The notes under the pieces were generated by a model. It worked only from the letters and a program-made list of their open reading frames with translations, ran no database searches and was not told where the DNA came from. Shown piece by piece: positions 9,117-20,032 of a DNA stretch of 64,000 nucleotides (position 1 is the first letter of the stretch; each line of letters opens with the position of its first letter). The translations under genes and the position numbers were made by a program. Source of the DNA: Periconia sp. R9002 (taxonomy: Eukaryota; Ascomycota; Dothideomycetes; Pleosporales; Periconiaceae); NCBI GenBank assembly GCA_023627715.1, contig JAMAHW010000010.1, positions 496,001-560,000 on the forward strand, written 5' to 3'.

Positions 9117-11429
9117 ATGGTCTCCCAGAATGAGTTGATGCGTATATTTTGGCCCTCGGATGCGCCCAGGGAACCAAATCCGGGTGTGCTTGTGGGATTT
9201 CAGAATTCGAAACATGATCTATTTGTCGTAACCGTCTTGCAAAACGTCCAAGTGCGCCCTGTCGAAAAGGCCCTGCTAACTGGCTTGCTATTGCAACAAA
9301 GCCCCCACAATATCGAGGAGCTTCTGAGACGATGTGGACATGGCTCTTTACGTGTTCTGGGCTGTTTTAACCCACAGACTAACGACCCATCGAACTTCCC
9401 TTTGATAGCATACACCGATACCTCTGCTCGATTTCCGCGCCTGGAATACCCCGCTGATACACGAATGATTTTGCAAATCATTATCTACGACCGACCACAC
9501 CCTACTCAGATGCAGTACCTCTCGTCTATACCTATCTCGCTTGCATTGGACAATAAATCAGATATTGAGAAGTGGAGTTTGACTTTTGGGGGCGCCGAGG
9601 AGGCTGAGAAGAGGGAACAGGCGCGCAAGGCAAAGCTTGCGGAAAAGTTGAAGCTGCACACAGTCATAGCCTACCCAACTACTAAGAAAGAAACGGCATT
9701 ATCTATGATCATCAATCAGATAAACTGCTCATTCGAGCTGAATGGTGTCTTGCAGAGGAATAGTGGCTCGGTTGGCGGTTGGCTTACACGGACGCTCAGT
9801 GTTAGCGAGCGTGTAGTGGAGTCTGCCAACAACATGTGGGAGTATCTGTACACTGTGGCTTCCAATATTTGGAAGACGTGGTTCTATCCAGTTCTTTCCA
9901 AGTTGTTCATTGCTAGCTTGCTTGCATTTCGAGTTGCTGGCGAGGTGGTTCTGCGGATATTAGACTGGCGAGCGGGATCACCAGATTCTCCTGCATTGAA
10001 AGATGTGTCTGCTACAGCACAACAGGTCGACATTCGCTTGCAGCAATTTTGCTATTGGCCAGTTCAGTATCTAACCTTACGCCAACGCAAAGATAATTGG
10101 GAAAGTATCACAAATAGCCATCCGGAGTACATTCGATTCTTTAACAGTTTGTGGCTTGTCGCAAATGATATCATCATCGGCATGGCGTTGGGCTCATACA
10201 TCATTGAGAATTCCGTATTTGTGGCGACACAAGTAGACACTGTCTTTAATGTATGGGCTATAGAAGGTTTGCGAGGTATCATATCCTGGTTGATGGAATG
10301 GCCTGGAGGATTGAAGCTCAATACAGAGCTAGCAGAATTCATGGGTGATCTTTTTTTATGGGTCATTGACAACTGGGCAGGTACGTGCTTTTTCTATCTT
10401 AATGGGTTCTTGTGCTGGTAGCTCACTCATTTTTGGTACTAGGCTGTATCGCCATTCTCCGCCCACATCTCCCAAGTATAGTCTATTTAATCGGTCTTTC
10501 CGCCTTTGCAGGGGCTACGATGCCAGTGTCTCTATTTGCAGACGTTGCATCGCTACTCACTTTCCACATTTATGCATTCTACGTCGCCTCGGCCCGCATT
10601 TTCCACTGGCAACTTACCATCATCATCTCGCTATTTCACCTTTTTCGTGGGAAAAAGCGCAACGTGCTTCGGAACCGCATCGATTCGTGCGATTACGATC
10701 TTGACCAGCTTTTACTAGGGACAATCTTATTCACCCTGCTGATTTTTCTTTTACCCACGGTCTTCGTCTTCTATTTGACATTCGCAACAGCCCGAGTAGC
10801 TGTTATTGGTCTGAAGGCTGCACTAGAAATCAGCCTGGCATGTCTCAATCACTTCCCTCTGTTTGCCTTGATGCTCCGGGTCAAGGATTCGCGGCGACTT
10901 CCTGGTATGTAAGCACTCCCGAATGGTTTCTGCTAGCCCGCATTTAACATATCAGTAGGCGGAATATATTTCGAGCTTCAACACAGTCCCGCCGTAGCGA
11001 AACCGCCGCCTCATATATCATCCTCGGCACCTGTGTCTTACGTTCTGCTCAAGGTCAGTTCTCCCTCTCTTTCTTAGCCAGTGGGTTGTTTACCAACAAT
11101 ATTATCAGTCTCTTCCACTCCCTCTCCGGGCAATATTCGATTCCTACTTTAAGCTTGGAAACCGACTTCGCAAACATTATCTGTCACCCAGCGTTATTTT
11201 CGCACTCTCCTCGGGCCAGTTCGTTCCTCCCATTCACAGGCGTAATCTGTATAGTCTGCAGTACGGTATGCTGCCTGCGAGACGAGCGGGGATCGCGGAG
11301 CTGTGGAAACAGTTCAATAGCAATGAGCTGACGCCGATGGATAAAGCGAATGTACAACCCTCTGCTTTCACGACCAAAAGAGGAAAGGCCTTGAATGGAA
11401 ATGGGTCAGCAAAAACGAAAAGATCATGA
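9117..11429 (+). CDS. GPI1: GPI-GlcNAc transferase subunit GPI1 (PIG-Q)
   Basis: The protein has 713 aa from exons 9117-10380, 10443-10904, 10959-11053 and 11109-11429. The start is supported by MRIFWPSDAP followed by GVLVGF, typical of fungal Gpi1. A cytosolic N-terminal domain of about 250 residues is followed by several membrane spans (about 255-285, 350-375 and three to four more in exon 2). The conserved block around IYFELQ is followed by a short C-terminal domain. Gpi1 stabilises the ER complex that moves GlcNAc from UDP-GlcNAc to phosphatidylinositol, the first step of GPI-anchor synthesis. A small membrane ORF ends 20 nt upstream. Confidence 0.9.
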
Positions 11430-12868
11430 ATTAACAAATCGAATGACGAAAATATGTACCAAATGTAAAGTGCGCTTGAAAATAACTTTCCCTTGCCTCC
11501 AGCTTTGCATGTAGTGGTATAAAAAAAGATAACATCGTCATAGTAATCGAATGATTTGCGCTATACAAAACAGAAAAATACTACAAAGAAGTCCTCGGCC
11601 AGCACATGCACACGGATGAAATAGTACTGGTTTCCAATTGTAAATATTACATTACAATGTATGATTAGGCACCCAACTATGTCGGTAGAGAACCAAACGA
11701 TATGAACCCTAATGTTCGTATGTCCCAGATTGGAGAAAGCTTCTTTGGAGTAGAGAAGAGTCTACCCAAAATCCAATCACATTATATCACTCGCTTGCAC
11801 ATATTGTAGACAGGTCCCTTCATGCACAACGAACACTTTCTCTCCCAACCAAACGATTTAGTTCTTGTCACATCGGTGCCCCTCCTCAGTTTCTGATCTT
11901 GCGTTGGTGCAATCAAGCATTCGCCAAGATTCACAGCTGGATATGCTGGCCTTGGTAGTTGGTGCGGCATTTGCCAACTACAGTTAGTATTGTGGGTGTG
12001 GCAAAGTTTAGACGTAACATGGTTCGAATTTGAGCCAGACACTGATGGCTTTGAAATCGAGAGACGCATATGTATCTCAGGCCTTATTTGGTTGGATGCC
12101 CAAAAATATGTATTCCAAGTCGCCAGAGACAACAGCAACACTGGACAGAGCTCTACTAAGCTCCAATCTAATGTAAATGAAGCTTTGTGGCACCATCTCA
12201 ACCGGCAGTTGAGCCTGGACCGGTGTGTTCGCAGCGGGTATGTTCAGGGTAGTTCAGCTGCACATGTTTGTTTCTATTTGACGGGAAGTGGTAGGCCAAT
12301 AATCTCCCGTTATGTCGGCAATTATGCTTCTCGGCGTCGGGATATTTTTTCTGTGGTGAAGGCGATGCCTGCAGTTTTGCCAGGGAGGTCTCATATCGGT
12401 TTCGAACCGAACGGGTTGTGATTGGTCCCACGACCATTTTTGGAATACTTTAATCAAACGTTCGACGATCCGTTGTGATAATTGTAGACGTCGTGACCAG
12501 GAGAGCCAGCTTTTTGAACACGCGGTGCTGGCTTTGTTTCAATTTAGAGTTGTGCGGGGCTGCTATTTGCCGTGCAGTACAATATATATTGATGATAGAG
12601 CAACCTTAGAGAGCTAGGATATCTTGAACGACTGGTCGTAGGGAACGCTGGCAATGTCAAGATAGGAGATTCGAAAGAGCAAGCCAATAAAAAAACGAAG
12701 AGAATTCGGTACGCCATAGTATATGCATGGTGGAGGCGTCATGCTTCAGTTGCTGGAGAGTTTATAACAGCTCGATGTTATGGTCATCTCGTACGGGTCT
12801 GTCCAGCTTTTGAATTCCTTAAGCAAAGTGTCGGTTGGATATTTACGCATCTCTTCTTCTGTGGAGCA
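11430..12868. other. gene-poor interval downstream of GPI1
   Basis: These 1.44 kb contain two mutually antisense frames (11782-12201 minus, 11990-12421 plus). Neither has a recognisable domain. The minus frame ends in a cysteine-containing stretch (ECLIAP... WERKCSLCMKG... YNMCKRVI), so a small secreted protein is conceivable but unsupported. The last 100 bases should contain the promoter of the DUF1996 gene. Confidence 0.35.
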
Positions 12869-14286
12869 ATGAAGTACTCACAGAAGGCCCTCGCACTCGT
12901 TGCGCTCGCCGCACAAGCTGATGCTGCACTGAGGTTTGGATGTAGCACGGTGACTATCCAGCGTCTTGATCCTGTCGTTGAGCCTGGAAATAATCCTTCG
13001 GCTCATCTTCATCAAGTGGTAAGTGCTGTCCTCTCTCACGTACATGAAATTGGGTTGTGTACAGCTCCACCCAAATCTGCTCAACAAGTTTGATTGAAGG
13101 GGCTTCATGTTGATACTTCACACAGGTTGGTGGCAATGCTTTCGCCCCAGAGATGAAGGGGGATATCGGCGAGCAAGGAACATGCACGACTTGCGTTTTC
13201 AGTGAAGATTTCAGCAATTACTGGACTGCTGTCCTGTTCTTCAGACACGAGAACGGTACTTACAAGCGTGTTCCAATCATGGCCAACGATGCCTTGCCCG
13301 CTGGTATCCAGGGTGGCATGACTATCTACTATACGCAGCAGGATTTCAACAGCAACGGAAAGCAATTCATCCGCGCTTTCCCTCCTGTAAGAACATATCA
13401 AACTCTCCATAAGAGGCATCAAACTGATTCGATAATCCTTACCCTAGGGCTTCCGTATGACTGTCGGCTCCCCTACAGCGGGAGCGGATGGTATGACCAA
13501 GCACAGGGGTCTGCGTTTCACTTGCCTAGACAACAAGTCGACTCGGTTCCCCGAAATTGACGATTTTCCCAAGAAGCCATGCAAAGGCGGCATCATGACC
13601 GAGCACCATTTCCCCGCGTATGTCACACACCCACGTCTCTTCATGAAGAGAGAGGTAAATGCTGACTTTCGATCTATAGATGCTGGAACGGAAAAGACCT
13701 CGATAGCCCCGACCACCAGTCCCATATGTACGACACTCAACCTACTGGCTTCGGAGCCGGCGGCGCATGCCCATCTTCTCACCCCATCCGCATGCCACAG
13801 CTTGCATATGAGACTCTGTGGGACACGACACAGTTCAACAACATGTGGCCCAAGGATGGATCGAATCCTTTCGTCTTCAGCTTTGGCAACCAGAGCGGCC
13901 ACGCCTATGGAACACATGCCGATTACGTGCGTGGATCTTTTGTTTATTTGATGTTTTTTGCGAAAAGCTGACTTCCAATAGATGTTTGGATGGAAGGGAG
14001 ATTCGTTGCAGCGCGCCATGAACTCGAGCTGCATGTTCAACGCTTGTGAGAACGGCAAGCCCTTGAAGAGCCAGAGCGTCGCCCAGATGAATGCCTGCAA
14101 GGCAAAGCAGATTGTCAATGAGGATACTGACGGATGTAAGTCTTGCCCGTTTTCGTGTTTTTGTCTGTGCTGTGTGCATGAAATCTTGATGCCTCATTGT
14201 TTCGTGTGTTCATCTCAAGCTTGGGCTGACCGCATATCCTCTCTTTAGGGCTCAAGGAGCTACCCGGTAAGAGCATGCTCGAATAG
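12869..14286 (+). CDS. secreted DUF1996-family protein
   Basis: The protein has 339 aa from six exons: 12869-13018, 13126-13386, 13448-13617, 13680-13926, 13982-14135 and 14249-14286. A signal peptide (about residues 1-19, MKYSQKALALVALAAQADA) precedes the DUF1996 opening RFGCSTVTIQRLDPVVEPG and the PSAHLHQVVGGNAF block. Paired cysteines, FPDF-like and HFP motifs typical of the family follow. The domain is common in fungal secreted proteins, sometimes joined to WSC domains, and its biochemical role is unknown. The last exon could instead splice at 14265/14325 and end near 14407, giving a PGCSQID tail; RNA would decide. Confidence 0.85.
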
Positions 14287-15177
14287 ATGGACAGATATAA
14301 CAGGAATGGTTGTTTTGTGTGAAGGTTGTTCTCAGATTGATCGTAGGTGTGTTTTAACTCTCTGCGACTCGGTTGGGTGTTACATTCGCTTCATAGATGT
14401 GAATTGATTCTCTCGTGGTTCGCTTGCTTGATTTAATATATTATCTTAACATCAAAATTTGCAATTATAATCCAGTTTGTGTGAGAAATAGAACTGGAAT
14501 AGCTTAGGATGCTTTTTAGCGTACAAGTACCGGCATGACATCACAACCTTCAGCTAGAAAGGCCCACCACTGCCAACATCAATCCCTAAACACAAGCACT
14601 TACTGAAATTTAGCAAGTCTTGGTTTCAAGCAAGCAATTCAGAAGCTATAATCATGCAGTCTCGCACCACGGGGATCTAAGGAAAAAGAAGAGCAATAAC
14701 TCAAAAAAATCCCGGTCAAAAATCGCCCAGTAGAATGCGCATGGGCGCTCGGAGGCAAGGTTCTGAAGCAAAGTTTTTACGCAGAACTCCACAATAACCC
14801 CTTTCAAGTCCTCAGAAGCCCACGACACGGCGCGACCATAACAAGAAAAGTTTAAATAAATTTTTGAGTCGCTCCGAATAAGTTCGTGGTTGTTATTGGG
14901 GTTCCGTTATCGGAGAGATGGGGCTATGGATTTTACTTCGTTATGGAACGAGTGGTCGAGCTACTACTTATGGCAATCATGACGCATTATTTTCATTCTT
15001 TCTCCAATGGGTGCTCTTCCCTCTTACAGTCCATTTTCATCAAAAGTGTTCATATTACAGGCTTACACGATTATACCTTTTAAAAACATAATTAACCTGT
15101 ACCAGTTTTGATCCCTTGGGGAATCGCTCCATCTTAATTCATTCACGCCATTATAAGCCGTGGATTCCTACCCAGCT
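14287..15177. other. intergenic region upstream of the transporter
   Basis: These 890 bases include the 3' flank of the DUF1996 gene and the transporter promoter. One 65-codon frame (14886-15083) begins with a non-ATG codon and is not credible. No repeat or RNA gene is visible. Confidence 0.4.
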
Positions 15178-16928
15178 ATGGAGTCTAACCGTAGTGAGAA
15201 TCGACCATACACTGAGGATACGGAAATCGCACCAAACGATGCAGGGGATGTTGAGAAAGCGCCGGCGCCCTCTCGAAGCAGTGGCTCGGCGGGACAGCCG
15301 CGTCAAGCAGCTATAGCAGACCCGTTCGGGGACGAAGAGGGTGCGGAAGTCAAATATCGGACTTTAAGCTGGTGGTAAGTTTTCAAGTATTGCGTGATGG
15401 CTCGAAGAATCGTACTGACGCGATCGTTTTTGTTACGATATGCAGGCAAGCAGGCTTCAGTAAGTTCTTCTGCCATTGCCAACACGTAGATGGACTGTTT
15501 TCTGATCATGCGCAGTCATGATTGCCGAAACTATATCCCTAGGAGTACTCTCATTACCGTCTGCTATAGCTGCCATCGGTCTGGTTCCAGGCATTATACT
15601 ACTGTTGAGCTTAGGTATACTCGCGACATATACGGGCTATGTCATCGGTCAATTCAAGTTATCATACCCGTTTGTGAGTATACATCTCATTTCCTACATA
15701 ATCCCAAACTGTATCATGCGCCAGAAGCTTACTCTGTCCACAGGTACATAACTTAGCAGATGTTGGAGCTGTTTGTTTGGGACCATGGGGCCGCGAGATA
15801 GGTGGCGCGGCTCAGACCATCTTCCTCATCTTCGTTATGGGAAGCCATATCCTGACATTTACTATTGCAATGAACTCCGTCACCAGTCACGCAACATGCA
15901 CGATTGTATGGGGTGTCGTGGGATTCATAGTTTTATGGGTCTTAACTCTACCACGCACTTTGAAGAAAGTATCGTATCTCAGCATGATATGTCAGTCCTT
16001 TCTGTTTTTCTGCTCCCCGTTTAGTTCATAGTTGCTTCTTCCACGGTTTGCTACTTGACTGACCATACAATCCAGCGTTCGCATCCATTGTTGCCGCTGT
16101 ACTTATCACTATGATCGGCGTCGGAATTGACCCTACGCCAAACCTACAACTTCATGCCACTCGTCAAATCGCCTTTGTGCCAGCATTTCTCGCCGTCTGC
16201 AATATCATTTTCGCGTACGCCGGCCACGTTGCCTTCTTTAGTTTTATCAGCGAACTCCGCGACCCTACCGAGTTTCCAAAGGCTCTTTGTCTGCTTCAGG
16301 TCATCGATGTCACCATGTACACGATCGTCGCTATTGTAGTGTACAGATATGCAGGTTCGGAGGTTGCAAGTCCTGCTCTAGGCAGTACCAGCCATACTGT
16401 TATGAAAGTTGCGTACGGAGTTGCCCTACCGACTGTGAGTTTTCTTCTTTCCATTCTTTCAGATGAAGCGAGAAAACGAGCTAACCGATGCTGATCCAGA
16501 TCCTTCTCGCCGGCGTGATATATGGTCATGTTGCGAGCAAATATGTCTACGTGCGCCTGTTCCGCGGCACCCGCCACATGTCTACACGTACACCTCTCGC
16601 CCTCGGTACCTGGGCGCTGATCACATTCACCTTCTGGCTCGTCGCCTGGATCATTGCGCAATCAATTCCCTCTTTCAGCACACTTCTTGGTCTCATTTCC
16701 GCACTCTTCGCTTCGTGGTTTACGTATGGGATGTCCGGCGCCCTGTGGCTGTTTCTCAACTGGGGCAAATATACGAAGGATTGGAAGAAAATGACTCTGT
16801 TTGGTTTGAATGTTTGGCTGGTCATCATGGGTTTTGTGATTTGTGGGGTGGGTCTTTATGCGAGTGGAAAAAGTATTCATGACGAAACTGGAGGTGCTAG
16901 TTGGAGTTGCCGGGATAATAGCTTGTGA
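15178..16928 (+). CDS. amino-acid transporter, Mtr type (Aa_trans family)
   Basis: The protein has 467 aa from six exons: 15178-15374, a 14-nt exon 15446-15459, 15516-15673, 15744-15990, 16076-16434 and 16500-16928. A hydrophilic N-terminus of about 60 residues leads into RTLSWWQAGF and then MIAETISLGVLSLPSA, the first helix signature of the AAAP/Aa_trans family, with about 11 predicted spans. The match to Neurospora Mtr (ETxSLGxLSLP, TYTGYVIGQFK) suggests a plasma-membrane proton symporter for neutral aromatic or aliphatic amino acids. Substrate range cannot be read from sequence. Confidence 0.88.
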
Positions 16929-17362
16929 CTGCGAGATTGGGGGGTATATGTTATTTTTTCACTGCAAGTTAGCAAAGAACGTTTTGTTTACATTATTTAC
17001 AGGACTTCAATAACATTTAATAAATCAATTACCACATGTTCTAAGATCTTTAACAAGCCTATGTTTGTTTGTAGGTAGAGAGCACAGAAACAACAATCAC
17101 GAAGGTTGAGATGGTCTTTTCTAATGCATTGCATATCGGATTGGAACTGTATAAAATCGAAATCACAATGTCTTAAGGCTCATCTTATATCAATGTGAAT
17201 TAGATCTCGACCTCTAACTCGACCAATGATTTTCACGGTGTTGCACAATTCGAGAGAATCCGGAGATTTTCCTGTTTCAGCTTAGCGCATCCTGTTATCG
17301 ATAAGGGCGGTGTCGAGAAAAGTTCGTGATGCGTAACATCTAAGCCCCCAAACACATCAAAC
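16929..17362. other. intergenic region between transporter and DHR2
   Basis: These 434 bases are the transporter 3' flank and the DHR2 promoter. A CCAAT element lies at about 17221-17225. Nothing else is evident. Confidence 0.4.
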
Positions 17363-19885
17363 ATGTCGAAAATAAACCCAGAAGACCGGTCTGCGCCTGA
17401 AGAAACAGGTATCAAAAATGCAGAATCAGAATTGGGAGCAAAAAGGGGGAAGAAAAGGAAGAGAAGAGGGAATGGTCAGGCACCTTCCGAGACAAACGGA
17501 GCAGATTTAAAGAAAGGTGCTGGAAAGCTGATGAAGTTCGACGACGAACCTGCAAATCCAATAAACACGTCCAAAGAGCAGTATGACACTGTCATCTCAA
17601 ATTCACTCGAAGAACCGAAGGAGACGTTTCGTAAAACTGTACAAGAACCGAAGCGAGAGAAATCTAGACCAGCGGAGAAGCCCAAACTAGAGGAGAAACC
17701 CAAGCCTGAACAACGATCAAAAGAGCAGAGCAAGAGAAAATTTGACAGTCGCGGACCTCCCGTGCGCAATTTTGTGCCTCCACACCTCCTCAAGAAGCGG
17801 GATGAGCTTTTAAAGACTCGGCAATTGCTTCCTATATGGCCACACGCAGATTCAATCCGGGAAGCTTTGCGGAAAAACAACATCCTCGTACTCACGGGTG
17901 AGACTGGTTCCGGAAAGTCGACCCAAGTTCCCCAGTTTTTAACTTCTGAGCCATGGTGTACCAAGACTATTGCAATCACCCAGCCACGTCGAGTTGCGGC
18001 AATTTCCTTGGCGCGCCGTGTTGCTGAGGAAATGGGAACCTTCTTTGGAAACCAGAGCCCAGCGGCGAAGGTTGGATATAGTGTTCGTTTCGACAACGCG
18101 ACTGGGCCGAATACCAAGGTCAAGTTTCTGACAGAGGGTATGCTTCTCCAAGAAGTTCTTCGGGATCCAGAGATGACCCAGTACAGTGCTGTGGTTGTCG
18201 ACGAAGTTCACGAAAGGAGTGTTAATGTTGATCTAATTCTTGGCTTTCTGAGGAACTTGGTGTCGGGGATTGAGAGAGGAGAAAGCAAGCGCAAACAACC
18301 TCTGAAAGTTGTGATAATGAGTGCCACAGCAGATGTGGAGGGTTTAGTAAAGTTTTTCGCCGAGGGCTTCGTGACGGATTCAAGCAAGCCCGCTGTACCA
18401 GAGACTAGCACCCTCATCAGCAAGTGCTTCGTCAAAGGCCGCCAGTATCCTGTCAAAACACATTACCTACCAGAGCCAAGTCTGGACTGGGTTGAATCAG
18501 CTCTCAAAATCATCTTTCAGATCCACTATAAAGAGCCTTTGCCTGGAGACATCCTCGTCTTTCTAACTGGACAAGACAAGATTGAAGGCCTCGAAAAACT
18601 TGTCAACGACTACGCAGAAGGCATGGATAAAGAAATGCCGAAGCTGCTTGCACTTCCACTCTTTGCAGCGCTGCCGCAGCAAGCCCAACAGCGTATCTTT
18701 CAACCTACCCCTCGACACACAAGGAAAGTAATCCTGGCGACTAATATTGCCGAGACATCAGTCACTGTTCCTGGCGTGCGGTTCGTGATCGATTGCGGAA
18801 AGTCCAAGATCAAGCAGTTCCGCAGCAAATTAGGCCTAGAGTCACTCCTCGCAAAGTCTGTCTCCAAATCAGCCGCCATACAGCGAAAAGGCCGTGCAGG
18901 TCGTGAAGCGCCGGGTCAATGCTACCGACTTTACACAGAAGCCGATTACAAGGCTCTGGAAGAGAGAACTGTACCTGAAATCCTGCGCTGCGATCTTGTT
19001 CAAGCCATCTTAACGATGAAAGCCCGCGGCGTCAACGACGTCCTCAACTTTCCTTTCTTGGATAAACCACCGCTAGAAGCTCTCAAAGAGGCTTTGTTTC
19101 AGCTCCTTCGGCTTGGTGCATTGAAAGCTGACGGCACCATCAGCGACATGGGGCTGCAGATGGCCAGGTTGCCTGTTACCCCGAAGCTGGGTCGCATCTT
19201 GCTGGAAGCTGCGCGACCTGAACGAGACTGTTTACTGGATGTCATCGATATCATCTCAGCATTGAGCACGGAGGACAACATCTTCTTCAACATCGTCACG
19301 GAAGAGAAGAAAGAAGCTGCCGAGGAAGCACGGAGGGACTTGTACCGTCGCGAGGGAGATCACTTGACGTACCTAGCGACTGTTCAACAGTATGCGGAGG
19401 AGGAGACGGACAGGCGAGCATGGTGTGACAGACACTTTGTATCTCATCGCGCCATGCAGAACGTAATGGTAACAGAGACCCCACCTCTCCCATCCCGAAT
19501 GAAAAAAGATAAGTTTCTGACAAATGATAACATCCAGAATATCCGCAAACAACTTCGCCAGCAATGCCAATCCCTCAAGCTCCTCAGCCCAGACACTCTC
19601 AACGCACCCTCGTCCTCACCAAACACCGATGCCATCTTAGCTTCTCTACTTCGAGGTTTCGTTTCCAACACTGCGCGCCTCGCTCCTGACGGCAGTTACA
19701 AAACCTTCGTAGGAAACCATACCGTTGCCGTGCACCCTAGCAGTGTTCTCCATGGCCGCAAGGTAAAAGCGGAAGCGATTGTATTCAGCGAGTTTTTGTA
19801 TACAAATAAAGCGTATGCGAAGAAGGTTAGTGCAGTGCAAATGAATTGGGTGGAAGAGGTTATGAAAGATGCATTCGGGATCTAG
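17363..19885 (+). CDS. DHR2: DEAH-box RNA helicase DHR2 (18S rRNA processing)
   Basis: The gene is an intronless 840-aa frame. A lysine-rich, disordered N-terminus of about 130 residues precedes the helicase core: Walker A GETGSGKST near residue 178, motif Ia TQPRRVAA, motif II DEVH near 280 (Val replacing the Ala of DEAH), motif III SAT near 320, TNIAETSVT, and motif VI QRKGRAGR near 506. HA2 and OB-fold regions complete the protein. Overall order and the RNFVPPHLLKKRDELL lead-in fit yeast Dhr2, a nucleolar helicase needed for 18S rRNA maturation; DHX-type splicing helicases are longer and fit less well. It converges with the proline iminopeptidase 147 bp downstream. Confidence 0.83.
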   Translation: MSKINPEDRSAPEETGIKNAESELGAKRGKKRKRRGNGQAPSETNGADLKKGAGKLMKFDDEPANPINTSKEQYDTVISNSLEEPKETFRKTVQEPKREKSRPAEKPKLEEKPKPEQRSKEQSKRKFDSRGPPVRNFVPPHLLKKRDELLKTRQLLPIWPHADSIREALRKNNILVLTGETGSGKSTQVPQFLTSEPWCTKTIAITQPRRVAAISLARRVAEEMGTFFGNQSPAAKVGYSVRFDNATGPNTKVKFLTEGMLLQEVLRDPEMTQYSAVVVDEVHERSVNVDLILGFLRNLVSGIERGESKRKQPLKVVIMSATADVEGLVKFFAEGFVTDSSKPAVPETSTLISKCFVKGRQYPVKTHYLPEPSLDWVESALKIIFQIHYKEPLPGDILVFLTGQDKIEGLEKLVNDYAEGMDKEMPKLLALPLFAALPQQAQQRIFQPTPRHTRKVILATNIAETSVTVPGVRFVIDCGKSKIKQFRSKLGLESLLAKSVSKSAAIQRKGRAGREAPGQCYRLYTEADYKALEERTVPEILRCDLVQAILTMKARGVNDVLNFPFLDKPPLEALKEALFQLLRLGALKADGTISDMGLQMARLPVTPKLGRILLEAARPERDCLLDVIDIISALSTEDNIFFNIVTEEKKEAAEEARRDLYRREGDHLTYLATVQQYAEEETDRRAWCDRHFVSHRAMQNVMVTETPPLPSRMKKDKFLTNDNIQNIRKQLRQQCQSLKLLSPDTLNAPSSSPNTDAILASLLRGFVSNTARLAPDGSYKTFVGNHTVAVHPSSVLHGRKVKAEAIVFSEFLYTNKAYAKKVSAVQMNWVEEVMKDAFGI

Positions 19886-20032
19886 AGTGTTTGTTTTTTG
19901 TTTAGGTTATAAGAGGATAGCATTTGAGTGAAACATGTATGAATGCGACGCTTCAATAAACATCTACTCCAACTTCATGCTCACATCGTTTCAAGATGCA
20001 TAGAACGCTACATTTCCCTTCATATATGCCGA

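Noticed and set aside
12385..12425. Possible tRNA B-box (GGTTCGAAACC) on the minus strand
   Set aside because: The flanks do not form an acceptor stem, the T stem has a mismatch, and no A-box lies at a suitable distance.
13444..14118. 224-codon minus-strand frame
   Set aside because: It is antisense to exons and introns of the DUF1996 gene and ignores its well-supported splice sites.
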